Of a DNA stretch of 64,000 bases, positions 22,419 through 33,111 are shown piece by piece. The position numbers and the translations under genes were made by a program. The stretch's first letter is position 1. Each line of letters starts with the position of its first letter. This DNA comes from Euborellia annulipes (lineage: Eukaryota > Arthropoda > Insecta > Dermaptera > Anisolabididae). The stretch spans positions 124,001-188,000 of the forward strand of contig JAKCPI010006242.1 in NCBI GenBank assembly GCA_023213315.1, written 5' to 3'. Below the pieces are notes generated by a model that worked only from the letters and a program-made list of their open reading frames with translations, did no database searches and was not told where the DNA came from.

Positions 22419-22840
22419 TTTTTTTTTAAGTGAAACTTTTATTTGATCCTCTCCAATTTTTTCGTTCTTCTATCAGTATGTCGCGTTACAAGTCATGACG
22501 TCAAAGACCGTGACGCTACAACCAATGACGTCACAAGCCGTGACGACAAAAATAGGAAAGTTGAAATTTAATATATATGACAAATTATAAAAAAATAATT
22601 GTGAGAGTTAATTATTCAATTTTTAAATTGATAAAATATAATTTTTAAAATAATTTAAAGTGATTCAAATCTTCAATTACTAAATAAATATTGTACTCAG
22701 TTTTTAACATGCGTCTATTGATTTCCCATTTTCATTCATCATTTTCCAATTATTAAGTTAAGATTAAATACGCGATTTTAATACCCTTAATTGAATAATT
22801 TTCAGTTAAACGCCTACGATCCGAAAAAAAAGTTTCACTT
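22419..22840. mobile_element. Element with CRE-like sites and AAGTGAAACTTTT terminal inverted repeats, copy 2
   Basis: Left end AAGTGAAACTTTT (22428-22440) and right end AAAAGTTTCACTT (about 22828-22840) are perfect inverses, each next to a T or A run. It contains TGACGTCA-type words near 22496, 22522 and 22540 and otherwise aligns with 20056-20345. No coding frame. Confidence 0.75.
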
Positions 22841-22849
22841 GCATCGTGG

Positions 22850-24280
22850 TTTCATAAAACCATACAATGATTTTTTTTTTAATTTTTTCAATAAAATTTC
22901 GTAAAATATTTTTTTTTTTAATAAATTAAAATTTATTTTTTTATATTCTTAATGGTTTATTTTGCGAGCAGATGCTCTCCCTGATTACGTCCTCCCTTTG
23001 GATCACTTGAAATCATTGCGACTGCTTTTTGATTTCTTTTCGTTTTTTTACGATTTCGAAAGCTATACTGTATAAACACAGATTATAGTGTTTCGCCCGC
23101 GGACTACAGAATATGTTTGTGATAGTATATAAGGTGCTTAATTATAAATGTAAATTTGAGGGAACATTCTCGTATATTTACTTAAATTAATTGGTAGCGA
23201 ATTATTTTAAATAAACCTATCTCTCAGGACAGGAAGTGAACTACAAATTGACCCTTAAAGGCCTTTATTCTACCAAGGAATCGAAGTAAAATTTTTGACA
23301 TCATTAAATAGATATAATTTACGATTAATGATTTTATATATTATTTTTTAGAGTTTATATAAAATGAAGTCATCACCTGATGAACACTGCAGAAATAGTG
23401 GCCGGATTTTTTTGTAATTAGTAATTTTTTGTATTATTAACTACCAAATAATAAACCACAAGATCAAGAGTCAGCATTTCTATAATAATTAATTACTTTC
23501 TAGACTTGAACCCTTAGACCTCTGAACTGGTGATAATTTACTTAACTTATAATTAATAATAAGTTCTTTAAGATTTAATTTACTTATTTTCTATATTAGA
23601 TATGTGTTTTAAAAAAAAATTTAATAATAACTTTTGATTGAATTTTTTCTTTGAATATTATAATATTCTTTCCACATCATTCGTTGCATATGTCAAAATG
23701 ATAGCGGAATCTTTGCATCTGTCAGTTTGCATCATTTGATAATGTGGGTGGTGGCGTGCTCAAGCCTGTCAGATTGTCGGCTTTAATTCAAATCGCAATA
23801 TACGCATTCTAGATTGGTTTGGTTATAAACCCTATTCTCCAGCCACATCCACCCTCACTATTCCTTCGACTCCATCCCTAATCTCACCTCTACAACTGCA
23901 ACAATCTCTCAGATAGATGAGCAAATGGTTAACATATCAGTATACCAGGTAGATAGAGTAAGGGAGAGACAAGGTTTCATAATCGATACAAATCACAAAC
24001 CGGAAATGACCAGTCGATTGTTTTTAACAATTTAAATGGGAAATTTCGATGAAATTTTTGTTTATAAAATATTAAATCAATCAATATCAACTCTACTTAT
24101 TATTTAAATGAGCATATAAAAAAGAAGATTAAATGATTTTTGATATATTTAGAAATAATCATTATTACAGCAGGGGTGGGAGGGGTGGGGGAGGGAGAGA
24201 AAAAAGAAAACAGATTCTATTAAAATTTCTTTTAGGGCATTCAACAGTCTTAATCCTTTCCAAACTAAATTGTAAATAAA
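22850..24280. other. Mixed-composition stretch, no gene recognised
   Basis: 23690-23960 is less AT-rich than its surroundings and shows no match to the families found here, so it may be unique host sequence. No open frame longer than about 60 codons is present in it. The rest is AT-rich. Confidence 0.35.
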
Positions 24281-24283
24281 TTT

Positions 24284-24492
24284 TTAGCGCAGAGGTAGAG
24301 GACTTGCCTCAATCAAGTTTCCGTTCCAAGCGATCAAAATAATAGATATCAATTAAATTAGAAAAATAGGGTCTCGGGTTAAAAACCAAAAACGACCTTG
24401 AGGGGGTTCAGTGGTGTAGATGTTACGCATGTTTTTCCCGATAAGAGGGCGTTGTGTGTCTTAAAAAGTAAGCAAAAAAAAAAAAAAAAACA
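24284..24492 (+). mobile_element. Possible tRNA-derived SINE
   Basis: Begins TTAGCGCAGAGGTAGAGG, which resembles box A. It continues through GGGTCTCGGGTTAAAAACC, AGTGGTGTAGATGTTACGC and GGGCGTTGTGTGTCTTAAAAAG, and ends in a poly-A run (24475-24490). A box B match is weak. It is a single copy in this window. Confidence 0.45.
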
Positions 24493-24499
24493 CTTATTA

Positions 24500-26550
24500 C
24501 GAAAATTTGTCAAGAGATGTCAGAATAATAGCTAATAATTTAATGCATTTGATTGATTTTAATTGATCTTTTAACAATGAATACTTTATAAATGTTATTA
24601 TATATTATGTATCTTTTATAAAAGCATATAAATATAGGCCAGATACAGGCTAATAATATACCGGCTGTTTGACTAGCCTGCCATCTTTTGCAAGAGTGCT
24701 GAACTATTTGACAGATAATTTTTAAATATATCTACTAAGCTTATTTTAAAATTTTCTTAATTAATATGGATATATTAATATGTATGTTATAATATACCAA
24801 ATTATTAATCTGTAATAAATAAAATTCTTCTGGATAGGTAGATTGGACTCAATTGAAAATAATTTCTTTGCTTGCATACAGTCTCACTCTCTACTTCAAT
24901 TAAAAAAATCTTCCATCTTTTTCGATTTATCATATGTATGTCATTTTTTATTGTTCTGGATAATTCAGACTAAACTTTTTATAACATATTTTATATGAGA
25001 AGAAATTAAAATATCAATAATAATGAATAAATTCAAAGAAATTTTTTGGCAAAAATATATATATTTTTTTTAAGATGAGTTTATTCTTGCATCAGCGCAT
25101 ATTCGGAATAAACTCTTTAAATAATAATAATATATATTTTTGCCAAGAAATATTCATTGTGTATGTATTTATAATATCATTTGGCATAACCACATCTTTT
25201 GGAATAATAATAATAAGAAGAAGAAAAAATCGGGGGTGGGTTCGCCTCGATTTTGTAAATAACCGGATTGTCTATATATATACTATTCTCGAAAAAAGTG
25301 TTTAGAATTTTGCTGAAACAGCCAGAGTATGTGTCAATTCAAATTAACTGATTTGAAGGTTAATCGTATGACGCCCCCTCCCCCAATAAAATATTTAAAA
25401 CAAGTTTCCACATGTTCACTAATAACATGTTTGCAAATAATAAATAATAAAAGCGAGATTATATATATTTTTTTTACTAGAATTTTCCAAGTGCATATGA
25501 AATAACCGATTCAATATTAAACTTAGTTATTTACTTTTTAGGAAGAATAAGGAGCATATTAGATATTGAAGTAATAAAAAAACTTTTTAATTTTGTTTCA
25601 TTTAAAGATGGCAAGTTGTTTGAAATTTTTTTCTACTAGTTCATAAAAGAAACTTAAAGAGCCAGTGGCTTACCATCTTTTAATACGTGTCATCTGGTTA
25701 GAATTCATGTTTATATATTTTAGAATGCCAAAGATTATTAAAAATGATGTTATTGAGAAAATTTTTAACCTTTAAACATGACAGAACTTTAATTATTTGT
25801 CTTTTTATTAATTATTTTTAAAATGGCTCTCTGAGACCCTTCAAAGACGTTTTATGTTTAAAAAAAAAAAAAAGAAATTTAAAAGTTTAAAAAAATAAAA
25901 TTTAAGATTAAAAGGTAAAAAATTTTTGCTAATTCTTGGGAAAGGAAATGTGATGAAACATTGACTTGATTAGAAAGAAAACAACATGTTATTAACTGCT
26001 GACAGAAATATTTAAGAGATCATTTGCATGATATATATTTTTAGTAAGATAACTTTTTTCAAATTATGACGTCCATTGCTCTAGCGAGTTTTGAAAAAAA
26101 AAGGGGGGGGGGAGACTTGAAAACAAAAAAAATTAATTATTGAAATTAAAATAGAGAAAAAAATACCGTAGTTTAGCTATAAGTTTATTATACATTCATG
26201 TTTATTTTATAAACTCTTTGAAATTTTAAAAAGGACCAATAGTAGGGGCCTACAGTGCAATTAGCCCAACATCCAAAAAAAGAGTTTCCCTCCAATGCCA
26301 AATTGTTCTATCCCCTTCCGGTAGTATGTAATAAAAAGTTATACTATTGTGAGCGCCAGGTTATTATGACGGTAGAGCGGAAAGTGGTGAAGTGACGGTT
26401 TTTCGCAAAAATCTCGAAAACTAAGCGGTTTCCCGCAAAAACTAATCTATACAAAAATATTCTAAATTAAATTACAAACAAAAATGATCTAGTACATAAT
26501 CACGTTAAAGTGAACGGTTCAGGAGAGAAAGGAGTAAAATTTGCTTTGTT
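24500..26550. other. AT-rich stretch with a small inverted repeat
   Basis: TTGGCAAAAATATATATA at 25048 is inverted as ATATATTTTTGCCAAGAA near 25130, a hairpin of about 20-base arms with a loop of about 60 bases. Around 26340-26450 lies a less AT-rich block ('gagcgccaggttattatgac', 'atctcgaaaactaagcgg') of unknown nature. No gene supported. Confidence 0.4.
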
Positions 26551-26855
26551 ACTTTCTCTTACCTATATATTTTTATAGTATTAGATTCATGTCAAAAATT
26601 CGATGTCGAGATTTTGAGGTTCCCTGAATCAAAAAAGTGGTTTTTTTAACAAAGTGGTTTTTTTAACATAATCTGTCTGTATGTTTCTGTGTATGTGAAT
26701 AAAGTAACTCAAGAACGAAAAGAGCCAGGAAGTTGACAATTCATATTTGAGTTACACACCCCCCTGAGACGGGCCTCGAAGCTTTTGAACAAATTCGCCC
26801 AAAAAGTACTAGTACTTTACTAATGCACTTTTTCTGATTTTTTTTTATATATTTA
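26551..26855 (+). repeat. CTGGTG element, ACTTTCTC-end half
   Basis: Starts ACTTTCTCTTACCTATATAT, followed by the 'tcatgtcaaaaattcgatg' block, a locally duplicated 'gtggtttttttaacat' segment, a degenerate TCTG microsatellite, and the 'agtactagtactttact' block. It breaks off in the poly-T after 'gcactttttctgatt'. Confidence 0.8.
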
Positions 26856-27785
26856 CATTGCCACTATGTCAAACTCTCAGCTACGGATTGAGAGCTATTT
26901 TCAATTATTATTTAAGATAAATTTTAATTCATGAAATAAATACCATGGTATATTACATGTAAAGAAAATTATATTATTGATTATTATTTCCATTATATTT
27001 ATTGTAGAAACATTGAAATATGATATCGATTCTAGTTATAATTGACTTAAAGGTAACTAAGTTGAAAAATAAATACTCCTAGTATACCGATTAAATATTC
27101 TCAAATATAAAAACAACAGCTTCCTCAAAGGGTCCTGAAGATCAAGAAAAATATTAAGAAAAGAAAATAAATTAGATAGGATACTAATTTATAACTACGA
27201 AAAAAAGTAAAAAAAATTGAAAAATTCCAAAGTGAAATGAAATAAAAAATTTCGAAGTCCAGGAGCCTAAAATTCCTGGTTTACTCATGTCAAAAATTCG
27301 ATGTCGAGATTTTGATGGATATACACGTTTTGAGGTCCCTTGAATCAAAAAAAAAAATGGTTTTCGCTAGATGGCAGGTCTGTGTGACTGTCTGTCTCTG
27401 TCTGTATGTCTGTGTTCAATTTAAAGCATGAAGGAATTGAGCTACGAGGTTGAAATTTTATATTTAAGTTAGAAACTCCTCTGAAGCGAGAAAATAAGCT
27501 TTTCAACAAAATCAGCTAAAAAATACTAGTACTTTGCTGATGTTGTTTTTGAGTTGTTTCCGATTTTCTCAAAATTCGCACCAAAGATTTTGATTAAAAT
27601 TCAAAAATCAATTATTTTTTAGATGCTCTTTAAAATGTATATTCTCATTTTGCCATTGAAATCTTATGAAGACCACTTTACTCTTGTACTTCATAGGAAG
27701 GATGGGAGAAATGGTTTTCTGTTGGAAAAAGGAACGGGAGCCTTCCCGGGAACAGCAGCCAAATTAAATAAGAAACTTTATATTT

Positions 27786-27830
27786 CGTTGCCGACGTTTC
27801 GGGTGCTAGTCGCACTCATCCTCAGAGCAA
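27786..27830 (-). ncRNA. Hammerhead ribozyme candidate, intact core
   Basis: Minus strand: CUGAGGA (27825-27819; fits CUGANGA), stem II GUGC/GCAC, GAAA (27800-27797), then CGUC with predicted cleavage after the C. Stem I is GGCAA pairing with UUGCU, five pairs including one G-U. Stem III is only ACGU, self-complementary, so activity would need a dimer. Confidence 0.7.
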
Positions 27831-27860
27831 GCAATATTGTCAAAATTTCCTGAGTCGAAA

Positions 27861-27904
27861 TGCCCTGAGGATGAGTGCGACTAGCACCCAAAACGTTGGC
27901 AACG
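27861..27904 (+). ncRNA. Hammerhead-like motif, mutated core
   Basis: CUGAGGA at 27865-27871 and the same stem II as the partner, but the GAAA box reads AAAA (27890-27893), changing conserved G12. Stem I GGCA/UGCC is kept. Probably inactive. Confidence 0.6.
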
Positions 27905-28363
27905 AAATATAAAGTTTCTTCTTCTGCTGCTGTTCTCGGGAAGGCCCCCGTTCTTTTTTCAAATTTAAATATCTACAGCCATTCAACTCAAGAAATTCTA
28001 TCAATATTTTTCTGTTTATAAATTTTACATCTTCAATTCAAATGTACCGTGCTGTCGGAAACTAAATATATGTCGACCCAAAAAATCCGGTATGAGAAGC
28101 ACAATACACAACTTTCTCTTGCCGAAGGGTAAGGGATACGATTTTCACTTATTAAAGAGAAAATTATTAAAAAGTGAATATTATTGACTATTTGAAAAAA
28201 AAATTTTGAAAATTAAATTTCTAATTAAATAAATAAATTTCCTAATGTGTTAAGATACTTTTTAGATTAAAATCTAAAGTTATTCGTTTCGCGATATTAA
28301 GAAAAAGTTTGTTTATATAGAATGTGGTGTCTGTGAGCCTCTCTAACCATTATCGGATAGACT

Positions 28364-28768
28364 ATGGCCATAAGGAGATGTGTGCTTTTCATTCGGAGGA
28401 TTCCGCAGGCATTCCAAATCACTTTGGCCAGATTAGATAGTCGACGAGAGAGGATGAGGTTGAGGATGGAGGAACACGCCGAGGTTTACGTGGGGGGTAT
28501 ATCCTCAACATTTCTCACGCCCCTTGTTTGGTCTCTTCTTCTTGAGGATGGGAGATTCAGCCACCGTCTCTCTCTCTCTCTCTCTTTACTTGAGAACTAT
28601 TCACCACCCTCTCTCTCTCTCTCTTTTCTCGTTCTCATTCCCTTTCTCGCTTGGTATCTTTCCTTTCCTCGTATAGAATTAGTTGAAGTTAACTTTTTCG
28701 AAATGAATTACCTCCCAAGTTCTCTCTATACTAAGATAATATTCTTTTATCATCTTATTATTTATTGA
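28364..28768 (+). CDS. Unrecognised open frame, 134 codons
   Basis: An ATG-started frame in a locally GC-richer patch (28330-28560), which then runs into CT microsatellites (28567-28585, 28605-28625) that encode L-S repeats. The first 65 residues, rich in R, E and M, do not match any family I know. It lies between a CTGGTG copy and the mariner remnant. It could be a piece of a host exon or a chance frame; the microsatellite half argues against a real protein. Confidence 0.15.
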   Translation: MAIRRCVLFIRRIPQAFQITLARLDSRRERMRLRMEEHAEVYVGGISSTFLTPLVWSLLLEDGRFSHRLSLSLSLLENYSPPSLSLSFLVLIPFLAWYLSFPRIELVEVNFFEMNYLPSSLYTKIIFFYHLIIY

Positions 28769-29026
28769 TTATGAACTAAAAACTTTGAAAGAAATTTTTT
28801 TTCTTCAAATGATAATCTAAATCTTAGTACTATTCATTTCTTAGTGTATTATTTTTTTTTTGGTAAATAATAATGAAGTTTATATTAGAGAAGAAATGGA
28901 GAATATGCGGCCTTCTAAGATCTGTGCCTTTTTTTTAACTTTATATAGGGTGGGGCAGAGCAACTTGCTTTTTTTGAAATTCAATAAAAGAAAAAGTAAT
29001 GGAAATGTCCATTTAATTTGCAACAT

Positions 29027-29281
29027 TTAATGTTTCTGGTCATGCAGTTTTAAATTGGATATCAGGCAGATGGTACACTGCGTTAATCTATTTCTGAAGT
29101 TTCGTCCAACGCTATCTAGCATATTCACGAATATGTTGACTATAGCTTGCCTAATGTTGTTCTTAAGCTGATCCAGGGGTCTTAGGATATCGTTGTAAAC
29201 AATTGATTTTAGGTAACCCCATAGAAAAAAATCACAGGCTGTTAAATCAGGTGACCGTGCTGGCCAGAGCAGATGAGGCAT
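29027..29281 (-). pseudogene. Tc1/mariner transposase C-terminus, minus-strand copy
   Basis: 84 codons. The sequence W-P-A-R-S-P-D-L-T-A-C-D-F-F-L-W-G at residues 6-22 is the motif around the third catalytic aspartate (D17) of DD34D/DD37D-type transposases; the rest is the C-terminal tail. The DNA-binding domain and the first two aspartates are missing, so the fragment cannot transpose DNA. It ends about 80 bases before the terminal repeat. Read outward from the centre of the mirror-image element. Confidence 0.85.
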
Positions 29282-29460
29282 CCTCTGGGAAGTGTTGCCG
29301 CAAAACAGTCACCTGATTTAGCCCCCTGCGATTTCTATGGTCCGAAGACCCTGGATCATCTTAAGAACAACTTTAGGCAAGCTATAGTCAACATATCCAT
29401 CGCATTGCTGGAAAGCGTTGGACGAAACTTCAAAAATAGATTAAAGCAGTCAGTCTATTG
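29273..29460 (+). pseudogene. Tc1/mariner transposase C-terminus, plus-strand copy with deletion
   Basis: Inverted partner of the minus-strand copy. S-P-D-L-A-P-C-D-F (residues 13-21) keeps the third aspartate, but after it about 45 bases are missing compared with the partner, removing the L-W-G-Y-L-K region. The following N-N-F-R-Q-A-I-V-N and G-R-N-F-K-N-R-L segments are shared. It ends early at a stop. Confidence 0.75.
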
Positions 29461-29624
29461 ACAATAACGGGCGCCCTCCGCCTGATATCATATTTAAAAC
29501 TGCATGATCAGAAATTTTACATGTTGTACTTAATATTGCTCAAGGAATTAAATGGACATCTGCATTACTTTTTATTTTATTGAATTTCAAAATAAGCAAG
29601 TTGCTCAGCCCCACCCTGTACTCT

Positions 29625-30085
29625 AGTCCGCTTATTTTGATTTGAAATTAAGAAGCCCTCCAAAATGTAAATTTCATTATTTTTTTGGTTTTAATAATAA
29701 TTTGCAGAGGTATTTATTATTTAACAAATTTGTGAGTATGTTTATGGGCCAAACGTTCCTTTCCAGGCTTTCCGGTTATACAAATAAACCATAGTTTACA
29801 TGAACATATGAAATTTTAATTAATAACAACGGTAACGCTACAATTTCCAAAAAGTTACAAATGCTTCATGTAGTCTATAATATAAAATATACAATATTAC
29901 TATCAGTTGTGTTGTATAGTTCTGAAAATGGTCATTATCATGACTAAAAGTTTAGAGTAGAAAAAATATAAATTAGCTACAATTATAATTTTGATCAAGA
30001 TAGTAAATAGATCAAATTATTAGAAGGGCGTCGATTCCAACTAACATACAAATTAAAATCGAAATAATATAAAGTCTAATTTATA
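29625..30085. other. AT-rich stretch, nothing recognised
   Basis: Lies between the mariner remnant and the reverse transcriptase fragment. No repeat ends or credible frames seen. Confidence 0.35.
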
Positions 30086-30086
30086 A

Positions 30087-30394
30087 GTAGTCGACGGTGT
30101 GTCTTCTATTCCGCATTCAATCAACGCAGGTGTTCCCCAGGGTTCTGTCCTCTCTCCCACCCTATTCCTTATGTACATTAATGATCTCATGGGAGTAACC
30201 TCCAACCCAATTCATTGCTTTGCTGATGACAGTACCCTGCACTCAGTCAGGACTGGTGAAACCTCATCCACTGGTCGTCTGGGGGCTGTGTCGTCGATAA
30301 ATGATGATCTTGGTCTCTTGGAGGAATGGGGAAACCTCAATCAAGTAAAATTCAATTCCCAAAAAACCCAATGTTGTTTAATTTCTAGACAAAA
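30087..30394 (+). pseudogene. Non-LTR reverse transcriptase, 5'-truncated, upstream part
   Basis: The frame reads through A-G-V-P-Q-G-S-V-L-S-P (RT motif before the catalytic box) and F-A-D-D (catalytic aspartates, about 45 residues later), then K-T-Q-C-C-L-I-S-R, typical of insect LINE polymerases. The 5' part (endonuclease, RT fingers) is missing. At 30395 the frame runs into a CTGGTG element; the same frame continues at 31435. Confidence 0.9.
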
Positions 30395-31258
30395 AAAATC
30401 TGGTGTGACCAGCACAGCACACAACTTTCTCTTACCCTTCGGTAAGAGAAAGTTGTGCACTGTGCTGGTCACACCAGATTTTTTGTGTCGAGATATATTT
30501 AGTTTCCGATAGCACCTTAGTTTCAAACTTGCATTTTAAATGTTGACTGCTTCAAATAAACTATGGTTATTTTTCAAAATTTTAATCTCATATTTGGTCA
30601 TTTTATACACAATATAGAATCGTAAATAAATACAAAATTTCATAAGAATTGGAAAAAAAATTTTAAATGCGTAAAAAGTTCCAAAGGGGACCCCCTTTTG
30701 AATCGAAATTAACATACAAATCCCTATAGGAAATTAACATTGTTTCTATGCGAAGATAAGGTGGAAAGGGAATTTAAAAAGAGTAGAGAGAGACGATAAT
30801 GTTTGCAAGTGGGAGAGATATATATATATGTTTTCTTTGAAACAATTAAAACAGAAATAAAAAAAAATAAATGGGAATTTAAATAATAATTGATTTTTAA
30901 TCTAATAAAAAGAAAAAGATTTAAATTCCGTTACCATGGCAACCATTTCTATCTTTCCTATGAAGAACAAGAGTAAAGTGGTCTTCAGAAGATTTCAACG
31001 GCAAAATGAGAATATACATTTTAAAGAGCATCTAAAAAATAATTGATTTTTGAATTTTAAAAAAATCCTTGGAGGGAATTTTGAGAAAATCGAAAAAAAC
31101 TGAAAAAGTACATCAGTAAAGTACTAGTACTTTTTGGCCGATTTTGTTCAAAAGCTTATTTTGAGCGTGTGGGAAGGTACCTAAGTTAAATATAAAATTT
31201 CAATCCGGTAGCTCAATTCCTTCATGCTAAAAATCTGTCCACACATACAGACACACCC

Positions 31259-31297
<39 letters not shown>

Positions 31298-31432
31298 CAA
31301 TTTGCGGGACCCACTTTTTTGGACTCAGGGGACCTCAAAACATGTATATCCATCAAAATCTCGACATCGAATTTTTGACATGATCGCAATACTTTCTCTC
31401 CTATATATTTCATATATAGGCTAAGAGAAAGT
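30395..31432 (-). mobile_element. CTGGTG element, complete, inserted in a reverse transcriptase gene
   Basis: On the minus strand it runs from ACTTTCTCTTAGCC (31432) to the hairpin end ACACCAGATTTT (30395). AAAA is at both borders (30391-30394 and 31433-31436). Removing the element plus one AAAA joins the two halves of the reverse transcriptase in one frame, which fixes both borders. It belongs to the long subfamily, with an extra module of roughly 350 bases (30540-30930) absent from 51923-52609. It contains a CA microsatellite (31258-31292). Non-coding, so mobilised in trans if at all. Confidence 0.9.
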
Positions 31433-31434
31433 AA

Positions 31435-32184
31435 AATAGGATTTGCCCTCCCCTTATTTACAGCAATAATGGCCTCGAGTTCAAAGATTCATTTTCTGTT
31501 CTGGGAGTGACAGTTACATCTGATCTCTCCTGGAGCAACCACATCTCTTCTGTGGTTAAATCTACCGCAAGGAAATTGGGTTTCCTATTCAAAACGAAGC
31601 GTTACTTTTCCTCCCAATAACTCCTAATCCTCTATAAAGCCCAAATTCGGCCGTGTCTTGAATATTGTTCCCACCTTTGGCGAGGGGCGTCGAAAGACGC
31701 TCTCTCCTCTTTGGAAGCCATACAGAGGCGTGCAATTAGACTGATAGGTGATTCTACCCTTACTGCATCCCTACAGTCACTAGATCATAGAAGAAGAGTA
31801 TCTTCACTATCTCTCTTCTACAGGTATTACCATGGTCAATGCTCTGCCGAATTAAAATCAATTATCCCACCCAATGCAACATATTCACGGAACACAAGAG
31901 AGGCATCTTCTCAGCATCCCTATGCTGTTCAGATCACGACTAACAGAACAAAACAATTTCATTCTTCCTTTGTCCCCATGACCTCCCGTGATTGGAACAA
32001 GCTCCCTGCGTCTATCTTCCCCAAAACCTACAATCTTCAGGCTTTCAAGTCTAACCTCAACAGGCATCTTCTCAGTTCCCGCAGTTGAGTTTCCCCTTTA
32101 TGCTTCTCCTTTTGTTTTTATTTTCTTCCTGGCTGCATGTGACTATTGGTCATTATAGGTCTTCGGACCTTATGCACCCATTCG

Positions 32185-32217
<33 letters not shown>
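31435..32217 (+). pseudogene. Non-LTR reverse transcriptase C-terminus and 3' end
   Basis: Continues the frame of 30087-30394. G-V-T-V-T-S-D-L-S-W-S-N-H-I and the L-E-Y-C-S-H-L-W motif are followed by A-I-Q-R-R-A-I-R-L-I-G and finally R-D-W-N-K-L-P, the classical LINE polymerase C-terminus. One in-frame TAA at 31618-31620 breaks it. The coding part stops at 32086-32088. A short 3' UTR with GGTCTTCGGACCTTATGCACC then leads into a run of about 31 A's (32188-32218). A 5'-truncated inverse copy of this 3' end lies at 36761-37050. Confidence 0.92.
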
Positions 32218-32221
<4 letters not shown>

Positions 32222-32224
32222 CTT

Positions 32225-32910
32225 AATTTAATGCACAACTGAACTTCAATTATCTTAGCTAATTAATGAAAATTTACGTTCAACTTAGAAGTGAGAGAGA
32301 GAAAATTTTATTTACCTCGAGGCGTTATTTACATTTGGATAACCTATATAAAATGTGATTTCCTCAGGTCTCTTTTTTTTTAATTACATGTTAAAACAAC
32401 GCCATAAAATTGATATTAATGCCAGTTTCACAATCTGTTCTATTTTACTTTAAATCTATTAATCTGTCGTTAGAATCCTCGCCAGATGAACCTGAAATTG
32501 GCATTAAGTTTAAAACTATTTAAATACGAAATAAGCCTGTTGGTTCAATGTTAACATGCCTAATACCGTCCGAGTGATAAGTTAGTTAATTATAAGGGAA
32601 CCGGTCAGAATATATATGTGCACATATTTGAAAGAGCCATAAATTATTTTTGGAATTGCATTAATCAGTTTAGATATATAAACACATAAAGAATGATATA
32701 TTCAGGATATTTAAATTATATAAATGCGGAAATTCCAAAAGGATGGATTAGATGAAGCAAACATAAGTCAAACTTACTAATGAAATGTATTTTAATTAAA
32801 TTAATAACACAAAAAAAGGAGAAAGAAAATTAAATTACCCTAAAGGCATCTTAATATAATGAAATATTATGTTTTTGTGGAAATAATCATATTAATCATT
32901 TTTAAACTGT
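32225..32910. other. AT-rich stretch, nothing recognised
   Basis: No open frame or terminal repeats noted between the LINE poly-A tail and the next CTGGTG copy. Confidence 0.35.
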
Positions 32911-32914
32911 ATTT

Positions 32915-33055
32915 TACTTTCTCTTACCTATGTATATATGTAATATATATATAGAGAGAAAGTATTGGTTTCATGTCAAAAATTCGATGTCGAGATTTTG
33001 ATGGATCTTCACGTTTTGAGGTCCCCTGAATCCAAAAAGTGGTTTTCGCGACATG

Positions 33056-33111
<56 letters not shown>

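Larger units (their letters stand above)
27724..27960. mobile_element. Inverted-pair repeat carrying two hammerhead motifs
   Basis: Arms 27724-27830 and 27858-27960 are inverse to each other ('aacgggagccttcccggg' opposite 'ctcgggaaggcccccgtt'), with a loop of about 27 bases. Each arm carries one hammerhead-like core near the loop side. Established knowledge: Penelope-like elements carry hammerhead ribozymes in their terminal repeats and often insert with inverted partial terminal repeats. Confidence 0.75.
27285..28135 (+). repeat. CTGGTG element invaded by a hammerhead palindrome
   Basis: Family blocks run from 'catgtcaaaaattcgatg' to 'gaaatggtt' (27719). They then break for the palindrome 27724-27960 and resume near 28016 ('tataaattttacatcttc') through 'aaatatatgtcgac' to a half hairpin (28082-28135, CCGGTATGAGAAGC variant). 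The left end before 27285 is missing. Confidence 0.8.
28946..29618. mobile_element. Mirror-image Tc1/mariner-type element remnant
   Basis: Ends TAGGGTGGGGCAGAGCAACTTGC and, inverted, GCAAGTTGCTCAGCCCCACCCTG. TA is present on both sides (28944-28945, 29619-29620), as Tc1/mariner insertions require. The two halves are inverted copies of the transposase 3' end plus terminal repeat, joined near 29277, so the 5' half of the transposase is gone and the element is a foldback. 673 bases. Confidence 0.85.

Noticed and set aside
23377..23408. CUGAUGA ... GAAA word pair
   Set aside because: Core words are present but the eight bases between cannot form stem II and stem I does not pair.
27135..27175. 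CCTGAAGATCAAG word
   Set aside because: Contains CUGAAGA but no GAAA box at a suitable distance with pairing stems.
30099..30512. Reverse transcriptase fused to a K-S-G-V-T-S-T tail
   Set aside because: The tail after 30394 is read-through into the inserted CTGGTG element, not part of the LINE protein.
31258..31292. CA repeat as a Z-DNA regulatory site
   Set aside because: It belongs to the variable microsatellite of the CTGGTG element; no evidence for regulation.
33057..33110. CTGT array as a CRISPR-like or functional repeat
   Set aside because: Simple microsatellite that replaces the GT/CA tract found at the same position in all CTGGTG copies.
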